Shown here piece by piece: positions 1 to 8,657 of a stretch of DNA of 64,000 nucleotides. Source of the stretch: Streptomyces sp. NBC_00236. Its GTDB lineage: Bacteria > Actinomycetota > Actinomycetes > Streptomycetales > Streptomycetaceae. Position numbers and translations under genes: made by a program. How positions within the stretch are numbered: the first letter of the stretch is position 1; each line of letters opens with the position of its first letter. The stretch covers positions 6,820,001-6,884,000 of the forward strand of contig NZ_CP108100.1 of assembly GCF_036195045.1 (NCBI RefSeq), in the 5' to 3' direction. Below the pieces are notes generated by a model, which worked only from the letters and a program-made list of their open reading frames with translations, was not told the DNA's origin and made no database searches.

Positions 1-534
1 CCCGGTCAGGGAGAGCGCCTGCTCCAGCTCGTCGGCGGTGAGGGTGTCCAGACCGATGTAGCGGATCTTACCTTCCTGCCGCAGCGCGTCCAGGGCGCCC
101 AGCTGCTCCGCCATCGGCACCTGGGGGTCCAGCCGGTGCAGCTGGTACAGGTCGATCCGGTCGGTACGCAGCCGGCGCAGGCTGGCCTCGCACATCGCAC
201 GCAGCTGCTCGGGCCGCCCAGCGATGTGCCAGGCGTCGTCGCCGGTCCGTACGACCCCGCCCTTCGTCGCGATCACGAGGTCGTCGCGGTACGGGTGCAG
301 CGCTTCGGCCACCAGTTCCTCGGCCACACCGGGGCCGTAGTTGTCGGCGGTGTCGATCAGCGTGACCCCCTGCTCGACCGCAGACCGGAGCACCGCCAGC
401 GCGTCCGGGCGCTCGCCGCGCGGGCCCCAGTAGCCGGGGCCGGTCAGCTGGGCGGTGCCGTAGCCGAGACGGCGCACGGGCAGCTCCCCGCCAAGGAGGA
501 ACGAACCGTCGGGAGAGGGCAGCGATGAAGGCAT
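1..534 (-). CDS. Aldo/keto reductase, 3' end beyond window
   Basis: Probable NAD(P)H-dependent oxidoreductase of the aldo/keto reductase superfamily; 178 codons are visible and the frame runs off the left edge. The start ATG at 534-532 gives MPSSLPSPDGSFLLGGELPV. The AKR catalytic tetrad is recognisable: Asp and Tyr in DTADNYG, Lys in ATKGG and His in YQLHRLDP, on the expected beta-strand ends of the TIM barrel. The substrate cannot be read from the fragment. It faces away from the neighbouring gene at 630, so the two probably share the intergenic promoter region. Confidence 0.85.
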   Translation of the reverse strand, partial: MPSSLPSPDGSFLLGGELPVRRLGYGTAQLTGPGYWGPRGERPDALAVLRSAVEQGVTLIDTADNYGPGVAEELVAEALHPYRDDLVIATKGGVVRTGDDAWHIAGRPEQLRAMCEASLRRLRTDRIDLYQLHRLDPQVPMAEQLGALDALRQEGKIRYIGLDTLTADELEQALSLTG

Positions 535-629
535 GAGGAAACAGTAATCCGGCGTTCAGGGGCCCTCCGGCCGGGCCCTGTCGCGTTTTTTCAAGACCGG
601 GAGCAGTGATCCTTCCTAAAGTGAGGGGC

Positions 630-1214
630 ATGAAGACCGAGCACACCCACATGACCGAATGCGCCGCCGAAGCCGCCCGTGTGGCCCGCGGCATCCGCCC
701 CGAACAGCTCGACGCCCCCGTCACTCCCTGTGCCGGCTGGGATGTCCGCGGCCTCGTCAACCACTGGGTGCTCTACACCTCTCACGGAATGGAGCACCGC
801 GCCCTGCGCACGGAGATCCCCGAGGAACTCACCACCCGGGACTTCACGGCGGACGCCGACTGGGCCGAGCAGTACGCGGCCCAGCTGGACCGAGCCGTCG
901 CCGCCTGGTCGGACCCCGCCGTCTGGGAGGGAGAGATCGGCACCGGTGAGTCGGCCACCCCGGCCGCGGACACCGCCGCGATGCTCATCGAGGAGACGGC
1001 CCTGCACGGCTGGGACGTGGCCCGCGCCACCGGCCAGGAGTTCCGCCTCTCCGACGAGGCGGCCGCCCACGTCCTGGGGATCGTCGAGAGCACCGCCGCG
1101 CTCTACCGCCAGTACGAGGGCTTCGCCGACGAGGTCACGGTCGACCTGGGGGCCGACGACTTCACCCGCGCCCTGGCCCTGAGCGGCCGTGATCCGCAGT
1201 GGACCGCCGCATAG
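630..1214 (+). CDS. TIGR03086-type metal-binding protein (mycothiol-dependent isomerase fold)
   Basis: A 194-residue protein of the DinB-like, mycothiol-dependent maleylpyruvate isomerase superfamily. The N-terminal TPCAGWDVRGLVNHWV and the later EETALHGWDVARATGQ are the family landmarks; their His residues and an acidic residue are the expected metal ligands. The substrate is unknown. I chose ATG 630 because TAAAGT at 617-622 would be a -10 element giving a leaderless mRNA, and no well-placed Shine-Dalgarno is seen; GTG 606 and ATG 651 are alternatives in frame. The presence of such proteins fits a mycothiol-making actinomycete. Confidence 0.75.
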   Translation: MKTEHTHMTECAAEAARVARGIRPEQLDAPVTPCAGWDVRGLVNHWVLYTSHGMEHRALRTEIPEELTTRDFTADADWAEQYAAQLDRAVAAWSDPAVWEGEIGTGESATPAADTAAMLIEETALHGWDVARATGQEFRLSDEAAAHVLGIVESTAALYRQYEGFADEVTVDLGADDFTRALALSGRDPQWTAA

Positions 1215-1283
1215 GAAATGGCCCATTCCCGCGGGTGCCGAATGGCCCCCGGGGATGAGCCACCGGCTGGCTAGGCTCCTCGC

Positions 1284-1916
1284 ATGACCTCTCACCACAC
1301 CCCGGGCACGGGCAGGGCCGTCGTCGACTTCTACTTCGACCCGGCCTGCCCGTTCGCCTGGATCACCTCCCGCTGGATGCTGGAGGTGGAGCAGCAGCGC
1401 GACATCGAGCTCCGCTTCCACGTGATGAGCCTCTACCTCCACAACACGGGCAACGAACTCCCCGACTGGTACCGCACCCTCGTCGACAAGTCGATCGGCC
1501 CCGTACGCGTCGCCGCCGCGGCGGCCGGACTGCGCGGAGAGGGTGTGCTGCGCGACCTGTACACGGCCTACGGGACCCGGATCCACCAGCAGAAGAACGA
1601 GGACTTCGACGAGGTGATCGCCCAGTCCCTCGCCGAACTCGGCCTCCCCGCCGAACTGGCCGCGGCCGCGCACGACCCGGCGTACGACGAGGCGGTGCGG
1701 CGCAGCCACGACGCCGGCAGGGACCCGGAGGCGGACGGATACGTGGGCACGCCCACCCTCCACGTCGACGGAACCGTGTGGTTCGGCCCCGTGCTGCGGG
1801 CGGTGCCGCGCGGCGAGGAGGCGGCGCGGCTGTTCGACAGCTTCCGGGTGCTCGCCGGCCACCAGGACTTCTTCGAGCTCAAGCGGACCCGTACGGGCAG
1901 CCTGGACGTGGGCTGA
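1284..1916 (+). CDS. DsbA-family protein, mycothiol-dependent nitroreductase-like
   Basis: 210 residues with a thioredoxin-like DsbA/FrnE fold. The motif [12 protein letters not shown] near the N-terminus is the active-site region; only one Cys is present (CPFA instead of CPxC), so it should act as a single-Cys, transferase-like enzyme rather than a dithiol oxidoreductase. The cis-Pro region is [10 protein letters not shown], and the end carries the [13 protein letters not shown] segment typical of mycobacterial Rv2466c relatives (family knowledge). TAGGCT at 1272-1277 lies 6 nt before the ATG, so translation is probably leaderless. It converges on the sulfur operon with 24 bp between stops. 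Confidence 0.75.
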   Translation: MTSHHTPGTGRAVVDFYFDPACPFAWITSRWMLEVEQQRDIELRFHVMSLYLHNTGNELPDWYRTLVDKSIGPVRVAAAAAGLRGEGVLRDLYTAYGTRIHQQKNEDFDEVIAQSLAELGLPAELAAAAHDPAYDEAVRRSHDAGRDPEADGYVGTPTLHVDGTVWFGPVLRAVPRGEEAARLFDSFRVLAGHQDFFELKRTRTGSLDVG

Positions 1917-1940
1917 GAGAAAGCCCGGACCGGACCGCGC

Positions 1941-2711
1941 CTATGCGCTGACCCGGGCGGTCCCGGCCGCCCGGACACGTGCCTCGTCGTACCGGTCGAG
2001 CAGCAGCCGCGCCAGCTCCGGCGACGGGCCCAGCACACCGGCCAGCACATCCGCCCCGGCCTCGGCCGCCCCCGCCGCGATGCGGTCCGGGAGGCGGCCG
2101 GGCGCGATGACGTACGGGGCGACCGCCACCCGGCGCACACCGTCGGCCCGCAGGGCCCGTACCGCGTCCTCGGTACGGGGGATGCCCCCGGCAACAACAG
2201 CGGAGGCGAACGCAGGCCGCACGGAACACCAACCGGTGTGCCGCAGCTCCCGCGCGATTTCAGCGATCACTGCGCTCGCCTCCGGGTCTGTGGAGCCCGC
2301 CGAGGCCAGGACGAGCCCGGTCGAGCTTCGGTCACCGGGGCGGACCCCGGCTTCGTGCAACCGCCGCTCAAGAGCGGAGTTCAGCAGCGGCGACGGGCCG
2401 AGCACCTCGGCCTGCCGGACCCGCAGCCGCGGCAGCCGGGCGTGCGCCTCGCGCAGGACCGCCGGGATGTCGGACTTGGCGTGGAAGGCGCGGGTGAGCA
2501 GCAGCGGAAGCGCCACCACCTCACCCGCTCCTTCCGCGTCCAGCCGTTCCAGGACCCGCGGCACCGACGGTGCGTTGAAGTCCAGGAACCCGGTCTCCAC
2601 GCGCAGCCCCGGCCGCAGCGCCCGTACCCGCGCGGTGAGCGCGTGCACGGTCGCCGCGTGCCGCGGATCGCGGCTGCCGTGGGCGATGACGAGGAGGACC
2701 GGGGCAGTCAT
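1941..2711 (-). CDS. Sirohydrochlorin chelatase (CbiX/SirB type)
   Basis: 256 residues. It begins with LLVIAHGSRDPRHAATV, where the His is the canonical metal-chelating residue of class II chelatases, and a second domain repeats the fold (GLVLASAGSTDPEAS), so this is a two-domain chelatase. It should insert Fe2+ into sirohydrochlorin to make siroheme. This fits its place 9 bp downstream of ssuC at the end of the sulfur operon, because the sulfite reductase at the other end needs siroheme. Cobalt chelation for cobalamin is the alternative, but the context favours siroheme. Confidence 0.85.
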   Translation of the reverse strand: MTAPVLLVIAHGSRDPRHAATVHALTARVRALRPGLRVETGFLDFNAPSVPRVLERLDAEGAGEVVALPLLLTRAFHAKSDIPAVLREAHARLPRLRVRQAEVLGPSPLLNSALERRLHEAGVRPGDRSSTGLVLASAGSTDPEASAVIAEIARELRHTGWCSVRPAFASAVVAGGIPRTEDAVRALRADGVRRVAVAPYVIAPGRLPDRIAAGAAEAGADVLAGVLGPSPELARLLLDRYDEARVRAAGTARVSA

Positions 2712-2720
2712 GTCACCAGC

Positions 2721-3644
2721 TCAGTTCTTGACGAGGAGACCGCGGCTGCGCAGCACCCACCGCTCCAGCGGACTGAAGATGAGCAGATCGATCGCGATGC
2801 CGACGAACAGGATCAGGAGGATGGCGAGGAAGATCCCCGGCATGTCCGCGTTGTTGCGGCCGTTCTCCAGCAACTGGCCGAGTCCCAGACCGAGGTCGGG
2901 CGACGAGGCGATGATCTCGGCGGCCATCAGCGAGCGCCAGGAGAAGGCCCAGCCCTGCTTCAGGCCGGCCAGATAGCCCGGCAGGGCGGCCGGCATGACG
3001 ATGAAGACGGTGCCCCGCAGACCGGTCGCGCCGAGGGTCCGGCCCGCCCGGAGGAAGAGCGGCGGCACCTGGTCGACACCGGAGACCAGGCCGTTGGCGA
3101 TCGACGGCACCGCGCCCAGCAGGATGACCGCGAACATCATCGAGTCGTTGAGACCGAGCCAGATCACGGCCGGCGCCACCCACGCCACGGACGGCAGGGA
3201 CTGCAGCCCGGACAGGATCGGACCGATCGCGGCACGGATGAACTTCACCCGGGCCACCAGCAGTCCGAGCGGCGTACCGATGGCGACCGAGAGCAGGAAG
3301 CCGAGCAGACCGCGCGAGACGCTGGTCCACACCACCTCCAGCAGCGTCCCCTGCCGCCACATGTCGCCGAGGCTCTCCGCGACCGCGGCGGGCGAGGGCA
3401 GCTTGTAGTCCTCGGTCACCTGTGCCCAGACGAGCAACTGCCAGACGACGACGACCAGGGCGACCGCCAGCAGCGGCGGCAGGACCTTGCGCAGCAGGAC
3501 CTCGCGCACCGGCGTGCGGTGCACCTGTACGGCGTCCAGCGCGTCCAGGCCGGCCTCCAGACCGGCCAGGTCGTCCGCCTTCACCGCATCCGCCCCGGCC
3601 CCGCCGGACCCCGGTGCGCCCGACTTGATATCAGTGCTGGCCAT
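2721..3644 (-). CDS. ssuC: Sulfonate/sulfate-ester ABC transporter permease
   Basis: 307-residue integral membrane permease of the SsuC/TauC (nitrate/sulfonate) family. After a cytoplasmic N-terminal tail of about 65 residues come multiple hydrophobic helices, and the EAA-type loop reads AAGRTLGATGLRGTVFIVMPAALPGYLAG. ATG 3644 is chosen over the upstream ATG 3662 because GGGGAG lies about 11 nt upstream of it. The start overlaps the end of the ATPase gene by 14 bp, so translation is probably coupled. It forms the channel of the ssuABC importer. Confidence 0.88.
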   Translation of the reverse strand: MASTDIKSGAPGSGGAGADAVKADDLAGLEAGLDALDAVQVHRTPVREVLLRKVLPPLLAVALVVVVWQLLVWAQVTEDYKLPSPAAVAESLGDMWRQGTLLEVVWTSVSRGLLGFLLSVAIGTPLGLLVARVKFIRAAIGPILSGLQSLPSVAWVAPAVIWLGLNDSMMFAVILLGAVPSIANGLVSGVDQVPPLFLRAGRTLGATGLRGTVFIVMPAALPGYLAGLKQGWAFSWRSLMAAEIIASSPDLGLGLGQLLENGRNNADMPGIFLAILLILFVGIAIDLLIFSPLERWVLRSRGLLVKN

Positions 3645-4419
3645 GACGGCGGATCTCCCCACGCAGTTGTTCGGTGATCTCGACGGACAGTTCAGCCACC
3701 GCGGTGTCCTCGATGCGGCGCGGCTGCTCGATGTCGACCGTCCACTCGCGGGCGATCCGCCCGGGGCGGGAGGAGAGCAGCACCACGCGCTCGGCGAGAC
3801 GTACCGCCTCGCGCACGTTGTGCGTGACGAACAGGACCGAGACGTTCGTCTCCCGCCAGATCCGGGTCAGCTCGTCGTGCAGCACATCGCGGGTGATGGC
3901 GTCGAGCGCGGCGAACGGCTCGTCCATCAGCAGCAGCTGGCTGTCCTGGGCGAGCGCGCGGGCCATCGCCACCCGCTGCCGCATGCCGCCCGAGAGCTCG
4001 TGCACCCGCTTGCCGTACGCCCCGCCCAGGCGCACCAGCTCCAGCAGCCGCTCCGCCTCCGCACGGCGTTCCGACTTCGGCACGCCGCGCAGACGCAGGG
4101 CCAGTTCGATGTTCTTGCCCGCGGTCAGCCACGGGAACAGGGCGTGCTCCTGGAACATCAGGGCCGGCCGCCCGCCGGGGGTCTCGATGGTCCCCCCGGT
4201 CGGACGGTCGAGTCCGGCCACCAGGTTGAGCAGCGTCGACTTTCCGCACCCGGAGGCTCCCAGGAGGGTGACGAACTCGCCCGGAGCGACATCGAGCGTG
4301 ATGTCGTCCAGGACCAGCTGCGTTCCCGTGGGTCCGGCGAAGGACTTCGAGACATGTGCGATGCGGGCGGCGTGCCCGACCTCGACACGGTCCTCGGCCT
4401 TGGTGAGGGTGTTCGCCAT
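3631..4419 (-). CDS. ssuB: Sulfonate ABC transporter ATP-binding protein
   Basis: 262-residue ABC ATPase of the SsuB/TauB family. Walker A is GASGCGKST, the signature is LSGGMRQR, Walker B is LLLMDEP and the switch His follows in VLFVTHN. ATG 4419 has a consensus AGGAGGT 7 nt upstream; a GTG at 4428 overlaps that Shine-Dalgarno and is rejected as the start. Its product energises SsuC. It lies 33 bp downstream of the binding-protein gene and overlaps ssuC. Confidence 0.92.
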   Translation of the reverse strand: MANTLTKAEDRVEVGHAARIAHVSKSFAGPTGTQLVLDDITLDVAPGEFVTLLGASGCGKSTLLNLVAGLDRPTGGTIETPGGRPALMFQEHALFPWLTAGKNIELALRLRGVPKSERRAEAERLLELVRLGGAYGKRVHELSGGMRQRVAMARALAQDSQLLLMDEPFAALDAITRDVLHDELTRIWRETNVSVLFVTHNVREAVRLAERVVLLSSRPGRIAREWTVDIEQPRRIEDTAVAELSVEITEQLRGEIRRHGQH

Positions 4420-4452
4420 GGTCGTCACCTCCTGGGGTCTTCGAGCGGCTGG

Positions 4453-5568
4453 TTACTTGACGCCGAGACCGGCGTCGGCGACCTCGGGCTTGCCCGCGGC
4501 CTTGAGGATCTTGTTCAGCGGCTTGAGGTCGTAGATGCCCTTGAGGTCGGGCTCCTCCAGCAGACCGGCCTTCACCGCGTGCTCGGCCTGCGCGTCGAGC
4601 GTGGCGGCCAGCGGGTCGTCGGTGATCTGGATCGACTTCCAGGCCGGGTCGATGATCTCGGCCGGCAGCGCCTTGCCGGTGAGCTTCTTCAGCGCGGCGT
4701 TCGCGGAGGCCTTCGCCTCGTCGGGGTTGGCGTTGATCCACGCGTTCGTGTTCACCGAGCCGCGCAGCACGGCCTCGACGACGTCCGGGTGCTCCTTGAG
4801 GAACTTCTGCGACACGATGATGTTCGTGATCACGAACTTGTCGTCGGGCCACAGCGTCGACTCGTTCAGCAGCTCCTCGGCGCCCTCGGCGACCAGCTTG
4901 GAGGCGGTCGGTTCGGGGACCCAGGCGCCGTCGATGGAACCGGACTTGTAGGCGTCCGGGGTCACCTTGTTGTCCGTACGGACGACGGAGACGTCACCCT
5001 TGCCGCTCTGGGCGTCGACCTTCCAGCCCTTCTCGGAGATCCAGTTGAGGAAGGCCACGTCCTGGGTGTTGCCGAGCTGCGGGGTGGCGATCTTCTTGCC
5101 CTTGAGATCGTCCAGGGTCTTGATCTTCTTCGGGTTGACGACGAGCTTCACGCCGCCGGAGGCCGAACCACCGATGATCCGCAGGTTCTTGCCCTGGGAC
5201 TTGGTGAAGCCGTTGATCGACGGCGACGGGCCGATGAAGCCGATGTCGATCGAGTCGGCGTTCAGCGCCTCGATCTCGGACGGGCCCGCGTTGAACGTCG
5301 AGGTCTTGAGCTGGGTGCCGCCGAGCTCCTTCTGGAACAGACCCTCCTGGTCGCCCACGAGCGCGGTGGCGTGGGTGAGGTTCGGGAAGTACCCGATCCG
5401 CACGGTGTCGGCGGAGAGCTTCTTTCCGTCGGCGGCGACGTTCGCCTTCTCGGCGTCGTCGTCCTTCGCCTCGGAGCCGTAGCCGCAGGCGGTGAGCGCC
5501 ACGGCGAGCAGCGGCAGAGCGGCGGCAGCGGCGAGGCTGCGGCGAAGCGTGGTACGGGGGGCAGACAC
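4453..5568 (-). CDS. ssuA: Sulfonate-type ABC transporter substrate-binding lipoprotein
   Basis: 371 residues. A basic N-terminus (RTTLRR) and hydrophobic stretch end in the lipobox LTACG, so the protein should be a membrane-anchored lipoprotein. The mature part resembles SsuA/TauA/NrtA binding proteins (IGYFPNLTHATAL, GFIGPSPSINGF, RIIGGSASGG). GTG 5568 is chosen because GAGAGGAAG lies about 8 nt upstream and the signal peptide begins there; the frame stays open upstream to 5769 but lacks a signal there. Its ligand is probably an alkanesulfonate or sulfate ester, given the sulfur-assimilation operon. It is the first gene of the import part. Confidence 0.88.
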   Translation of the reverse strand: MSAPRTTLRRSLAAAAALPLLAVALTACGYGSEAKDDDAEKANVAADGKKLSADTVRIGYFPNLTHATALVGDQEGLFQKELGGTQLKTSTFNAGPSEIEALNADSIDIGFIGPSPSINGFTKSQGKNLRIIGGSASGGVKLVVNPKKIKTLDDLKGKKIATPQLGNTQDVAFLNWISEKGWKVDAQSGKGDVSVVRTDNKVTPDAYKSGSIDGAWVPEPTASKLVAEGAEELLNESTLWPDDKFVITNIIVSQKFLKEHPDVVEAVLRGSVNTNAWINANPDEAKASANAALKKLTGKALPAEIIDPAWKSIQITDDPLAATLDAQAEHAVKAGLLEEPDLKGIYDLKPLNKILKAAGKPEVADAGLGVK

Positions 5569-5597
5569 GGGAGGTCTTCCTCTCGGAGGCCCGGTGC

Positions 5598-5723
5598 TCA
5601 CGTCCCTCGGAAGTCCGGGGGCGCGGCCGGGAGGTCGGCAGGTCTTCGTCTGAACTGGCGGTGCAGGCGGTGCGGTTGGTGCTGCCGGGCGCGCAGGCAG
5701 TGCGCGTACGTCACTACGCACAT
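5598..5723 (-). CDS. Possible 41-codon upstream ORF before ssuA
   Basis: An ATG-initiated frame of 41 codons in the 243-bp gap between cysN and ssuA. It begins MCVVTYAHCLRARQ, with two Cys codons in the first nine, then becomes Arg/Pro-rich. It could be a second cysteine-sensing leader, but there is no clear ribosome-binding site and it lacks the HVDLxRxSSAxC signature seen before the sulfite reductase gene. Low confidence. Confidence 0.25.
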   Translation of the reverse strand: MCVVTYAHCLRARQHQPHRLHRQFRRRPADLPAAPPDFRGT

Positions 5724-5811
5724 CGCGCAACCCCGCCCTGTCCGCTGCCGAGGGCGCCGCTGCCGACACGGCCGCCCTCCTTCGCGAAGGTCGAGAAGAC
5801 GTCGGTGCTCA

Positions 5812-7155
5812 TCAGAAGTCCCACTCCGCGTCGTCGTCCGACGGGGTCTGCGCCTCGGTCACGGCGGCGAACGAGGCGCCCGCCATGCCGGCCGAGAGCG
5901 TGGTGCCGTCCGCCGGGTCGATCAGCAGGAAGGAACCGGTGCGGCGCGAGTCGGCGTACGCGTCGAGCGCGAGCGGCTCGGCGGTACGGACCACGACGCG
6001 GCCTATGTCGTTGGCGACGAGCTGCCCGGGGGCCGGGTGCTGGGAGAGGTCGTCCAGAGTCAGCCGGGAGGGGATGTCCTTGACGATCGCCTTGACCGTG
6101 CGGGTGGTGTGCTTGAGCAGCACCCGCTGGCCCACGGTGAGCGGCCGGTCGGCGACGTGGCAGACGGTCGCCTCGACGTCCTGGGTGACGGCGGGGGAGT
6201 CGTTGGCCGGGGCTATCAGGTCACCGCGCGACACGTCGATGTCGTCGCTCAGGCGCAGGGTGACCGACTGGGGGGCCCAGGCGATGTCCACGCTGTCGCC
6301 GAGCAGGTCGATTCCGGCGATCGTCGACGTACGGCCGGAGGGCAGCACGGTGACCGGCTCGCCCACCCGGAACACACCGGCGGCGATCTGGCCGGCGTAG
6401 CCCCGGTAGTCGGGATGCTCGGCGGTCTGCGGCCGGATCACGTACTGGACGGGGAACCGGGCGTGGCAGGCGGTGAGGTCGTGGCTGACCGGGACCGTCT
6501 CCAGGTGTTCCAGGACGGTCGGGCCGCCGTACCAGTCCATGTTCGCGGAGGGCTCCACGACGTTGTCGCCGGCCAGCGCGGAGATCGGGATGGCGGTGAT
6601 CTCCGGGACGCCCAGGGAGGCCGCGTAGGCGGTGAACTCCTCGGCGATGGCGGCGAACACCGGCTCCGCGTACTCGACCAGGTCCATCTTGTTCACGGCC
6701 AGCACCACGTGCGGGACGCGCAGCAGGGCCGCGACGGCGGCGTGCCGTCGGGTCTGCTCCACCACGCCGTTGCGGGCGTCGACCAGGACCACGGCCAGCT
6801 CGGCGGTGGAGGCGCCCGTCACCATGTTGCGGGTGTACTGCACATGGCCCGGGGTGTCGGCGAGGATGAACCGGCGCCGGGTGGTGGCGAAGTAGCGGTA
6901 GGCGACATCGATGGTGATGCCCTGCTCGCGCTCGGCCCGCAGCCCGTCGGTCAGCAGGGCCAGGTCCGGCGCCTCCTGGCCGCGCTTGCGGGACGCGTCC
7001 TCGACGGCCTCCAGCTGGTCGGTGAGGACCGACTTGGAGTCGTGCAGCAGCCGTCCGACGAGGGTGGACTTGCCGTCGTCGACGGACCCCGCGGTGGCGA
7101 ACCGCAGCAGGGTGGTGGTCGACAACTGCTCGGCCAACTGGGTGGGTGTGGTCAT
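5812..7155 (-). CDS. cysN: Sulfate adenylyltransferase subunit 1 (GTPase)
   Basis: 447-residue translation-factor-like GTPase subunit of ATP sulfurylase. G1 is GSVDDGKSTL, G3 is DTPGHVQYT and G4 is NKMDLV. GTP hydrolysis drives CysD-catalysed formation of adenosine 5'-phosphosulfate from ATP and sulfate. The ATG is separated from the cysD stop codon by one base. No APS kinase domain is fused to the C-terminus, consistent with the separate cysC upstream. Confidence 0.95.
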   Translation of the reverse strand: MTTPTQLAEQLSTTTLLRFATAGSVDDGKSTLVGRLLHDSKSVLTDQLEAVEDASRKRGQEAPDLALLTDGLRAEREQGITIDVAYRYFATTRRRFILADTPGHVQYTRNMVTGASTAELAVVLVDARNGVVEQTRRHAAVAALLRVPHVVLAVNKMDLVEYAEPVFAAIAEEFTAYAASLGVPEITAIPISALAGDNVVEPSANMDWYGGPTVLEHLETVPVSHDLTACHARFPVQYVIRPQTAEHPDYRGYAGQIAAGVFRVGEPVTVLPSGRTSTIAGIDLLGDSVDIAWAPQSVTLRLSDDIDVSRGDLIAPANDSPAVTQDVEATVCHVADRPLTVGQRVLLKHTTRTVKAIVKDIPSRLTLDDLSQHPAPGQLVANDIGRVVVRTAEPLALDAYADSRRTGSFLLIDPADGTTLSAGMAGASFAAVTEAQTPSDDDAEWDF

Positions 7156-7156
7156 T

Positions 7157-8092
7157 TTAGAAGTACCCCTCGCGCTTACGGTCTTCCATCGCGGCCTCGG
7201 ACATCTTGTCGTCGGCGCGGGTCGCGCCACGCTCGGTGAGCCGGGAGGCGGCGATCTCGGTGATCACGGCGTCCAGCGTGGTGGCGTCGGAGTCGACGGC
7301 ACCGGTGCAGGACATGTCGCCGACCGTGCGGTAGCGCACCTGACGGGTCTCGGTCCTCTCGTGCTCCTTGGGGCCGCCCCAGTCGCCCGCCGTCAGCCAC
7401 ATGCCGGAGCGGTTGAAGACCTCACGCTCATGGGCGAAGTAGATCCGGGGGAGCTCGATGCCCTCGCGCTCGATGTACTGCCACACGTCGAGCTCGGTCC
7501 AGTTGGAGATCGGGAAGACCCGGACGTGCTCACCGGCGGCGTGCCGGCCGTTGTACAGCTGCCACAGTTCCGGGCGCTGGCGGCGCGGGTCCCACTGGGA
7601 GAACTCGTCGCGCAGCGAGAAGACCCGCTCCTTGGCGCGCGCCTTCTCCTCGTCGCGGCGCCCGCCGCCGAACACGGCGTCGAAGCGGTGCTGCTGGATC
7701 GCCTCGGTCAGCGGCACGGTCTGGAGCGGGTTGCGGGTGCCGTCGGGGCGCTCACGGAGCTTCCCGGCGTCGATGTACTCCTGGACGGAGGCGACGTGCA
7801 GGCGCAGCCCGTGTTCGGCGACCGTACGGTCGCGGTACTCCAGGACCTCGGGGAAGTTGTGCCCGGTGTCCACGTGCAGCAGCGTGAACGGCACCGGCGC
7901 GGGCGCGAACGCCTTGAGCGCCAGGTGCAGCATCAGGATGGAGTCCTTGCCGCCGGAGAAGAGGATCACCGGCCGCTCGAACTCTCCCGCCACCTCACGG
8001 AAGATGTGCACCGCCTCGGACTCGAGGGAGTCCAGGTGGCTGAGTGCGTACGGGTTGGCGGTGCCTTCCGACACAGTCGCGACGGTCGTCAC
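7157..8092 (-). CDS. cysD: Sulfate adenylyltransferase subunit 2
   Basis: 311 residues, the catalytic subunit of ATP sulfurylase. The PP-loop motif is SGGKDS (in VILFSGGKDSILML), followed by HVDTGHNFPEVL and the FDAVFGGGRRDEEKARAKER segment typical of CysD. GTG 8092 overlaps the cysC stop as GTGA and has GAGAGGGG 6 nt upstream, indicating translational coupling. It acts with CysN in the cytoplasm to activate sulfate. Confidence 0.95.
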   Translation of the reverse strand: MTTVATVSEGTANPYALSHLDSLESEAVHIFREVAGEFERPVILFSGGKDSILMLHLALKAFAPAPVPFTLLHVDTGHNFPEVLEYRDRTVAEHGLRLHVASVQEYIDAGKLRERPDGTRNPLQTVPLTEAIQQHRFDAVFGGGRRDEEKARAKERVFSLRDEFSQWDPRRQRPELWQLYNGRHAAGEHVRVFPISNWTELDVWQYIEREGIELPRIYFAHEREVFNRSGMWLTAGDWGGPKEHERTETRQVRYRTVGDMSCTGAVDSDATTLDAVITEIAASRLTERGATRADDKMSEAAMEDRKREGYF

Positions 8093-8634
8093 GCTGCACC
8101 CCTCTCGCTCAGCAGCGCGTACAGCTCCGCCGCGGACTCCTGCACGGTCTGCCGGTGCGACTCGATCCGCAGGTCGGGCGACTCGGGCGCCTCGTAGGGG
8201 TCGTCCACCCCGGTCAGCCCGCTGATCTCGCCCGCCGCCTGCTTGGCGTACAGCCCCTTCACATCGCGCACGGAGCACACCTCGACCGGAGTGGCGACGT
8301 GCACCTCCAGATAGGCGGTGCCCTCGGCCTGGTGCCGCTTGCGGACCGCGTCACGGCTGTCCGCGTACGGGGCGATGACCGGGACCAGCACCTTCACGCC
8401 GTTGGCCGCCAGCAGTTCGGCGACGAAGCCGATCCGCTGGACGTTGGTGTGGCGGTCCTCGCGGGTGAAGCCGAGGCCCGCGGAGAGGAACTCGCGGATC
8501 TCGTCTCCGTCGAGCACCTCCACCCGGTGGCCCTCGCCGCGCAGCCGCCCGGCGAGTTCGTACGCGATGGTGGTCTTGCCCGCGCTCGGCAGACCGGTCA
8601 GCCAGACGGTGGCTCCCGTCTCCGTCACGCTCAT
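8089..8634 (-). CDS. cysC: Adenylyl-sulfate kinase
   Basis: 181 residues. The P-loop is GLPSAGKTT, followed by VEVLDGDEIRE and FTREDRHTNVQRIGF, the APS-kinase substrate loop. It phosphorylates APS to PAPS. ATG 8634 has AGGAG about 7 nt upstream; ATG 8658, which shares one base with the cysH stop, is an alternative that would add eight residues. Because the operon also encodes an APS-type reductase, PAPS may serve sulfation rather than reduction (inference). Confidence 0.92.
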   Translation of the reverse strand: MSVTETGATVWLTGLPSAGKTTIAYELAGRLRGEGHRVEVLDGDEIREFLSAGLGFTREDRHTNVQRIGFVAELLAANGVKVLVPVIAPYADSRDAVRKRHQAEGTAYLEVHVATPVEVCSVRDVKGLYAKQAAGEISGLTGVDDPYEAPESPDLRIESHRQTVQESAAELYALLSERGAA

Positions 8635-8657
8635 CGAAGTCTCCTGATCAGTCGTCA

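Noticed and set aside
5569..5769. Upstream extension of ssuA to 5769
   Set aside because: It would place 67 Pro/Arg-rich residues before a clear lipoprotein signal; the Shine-Dalgarno favours GTG 5568.
3487..7239. A 1250-codon plus-strand frame through the sulfur operon
   Set aside because: Antisense shadow of ssuB, ssuA and cysN; Arg/Gly/His-rich, with no domain and no start signal.
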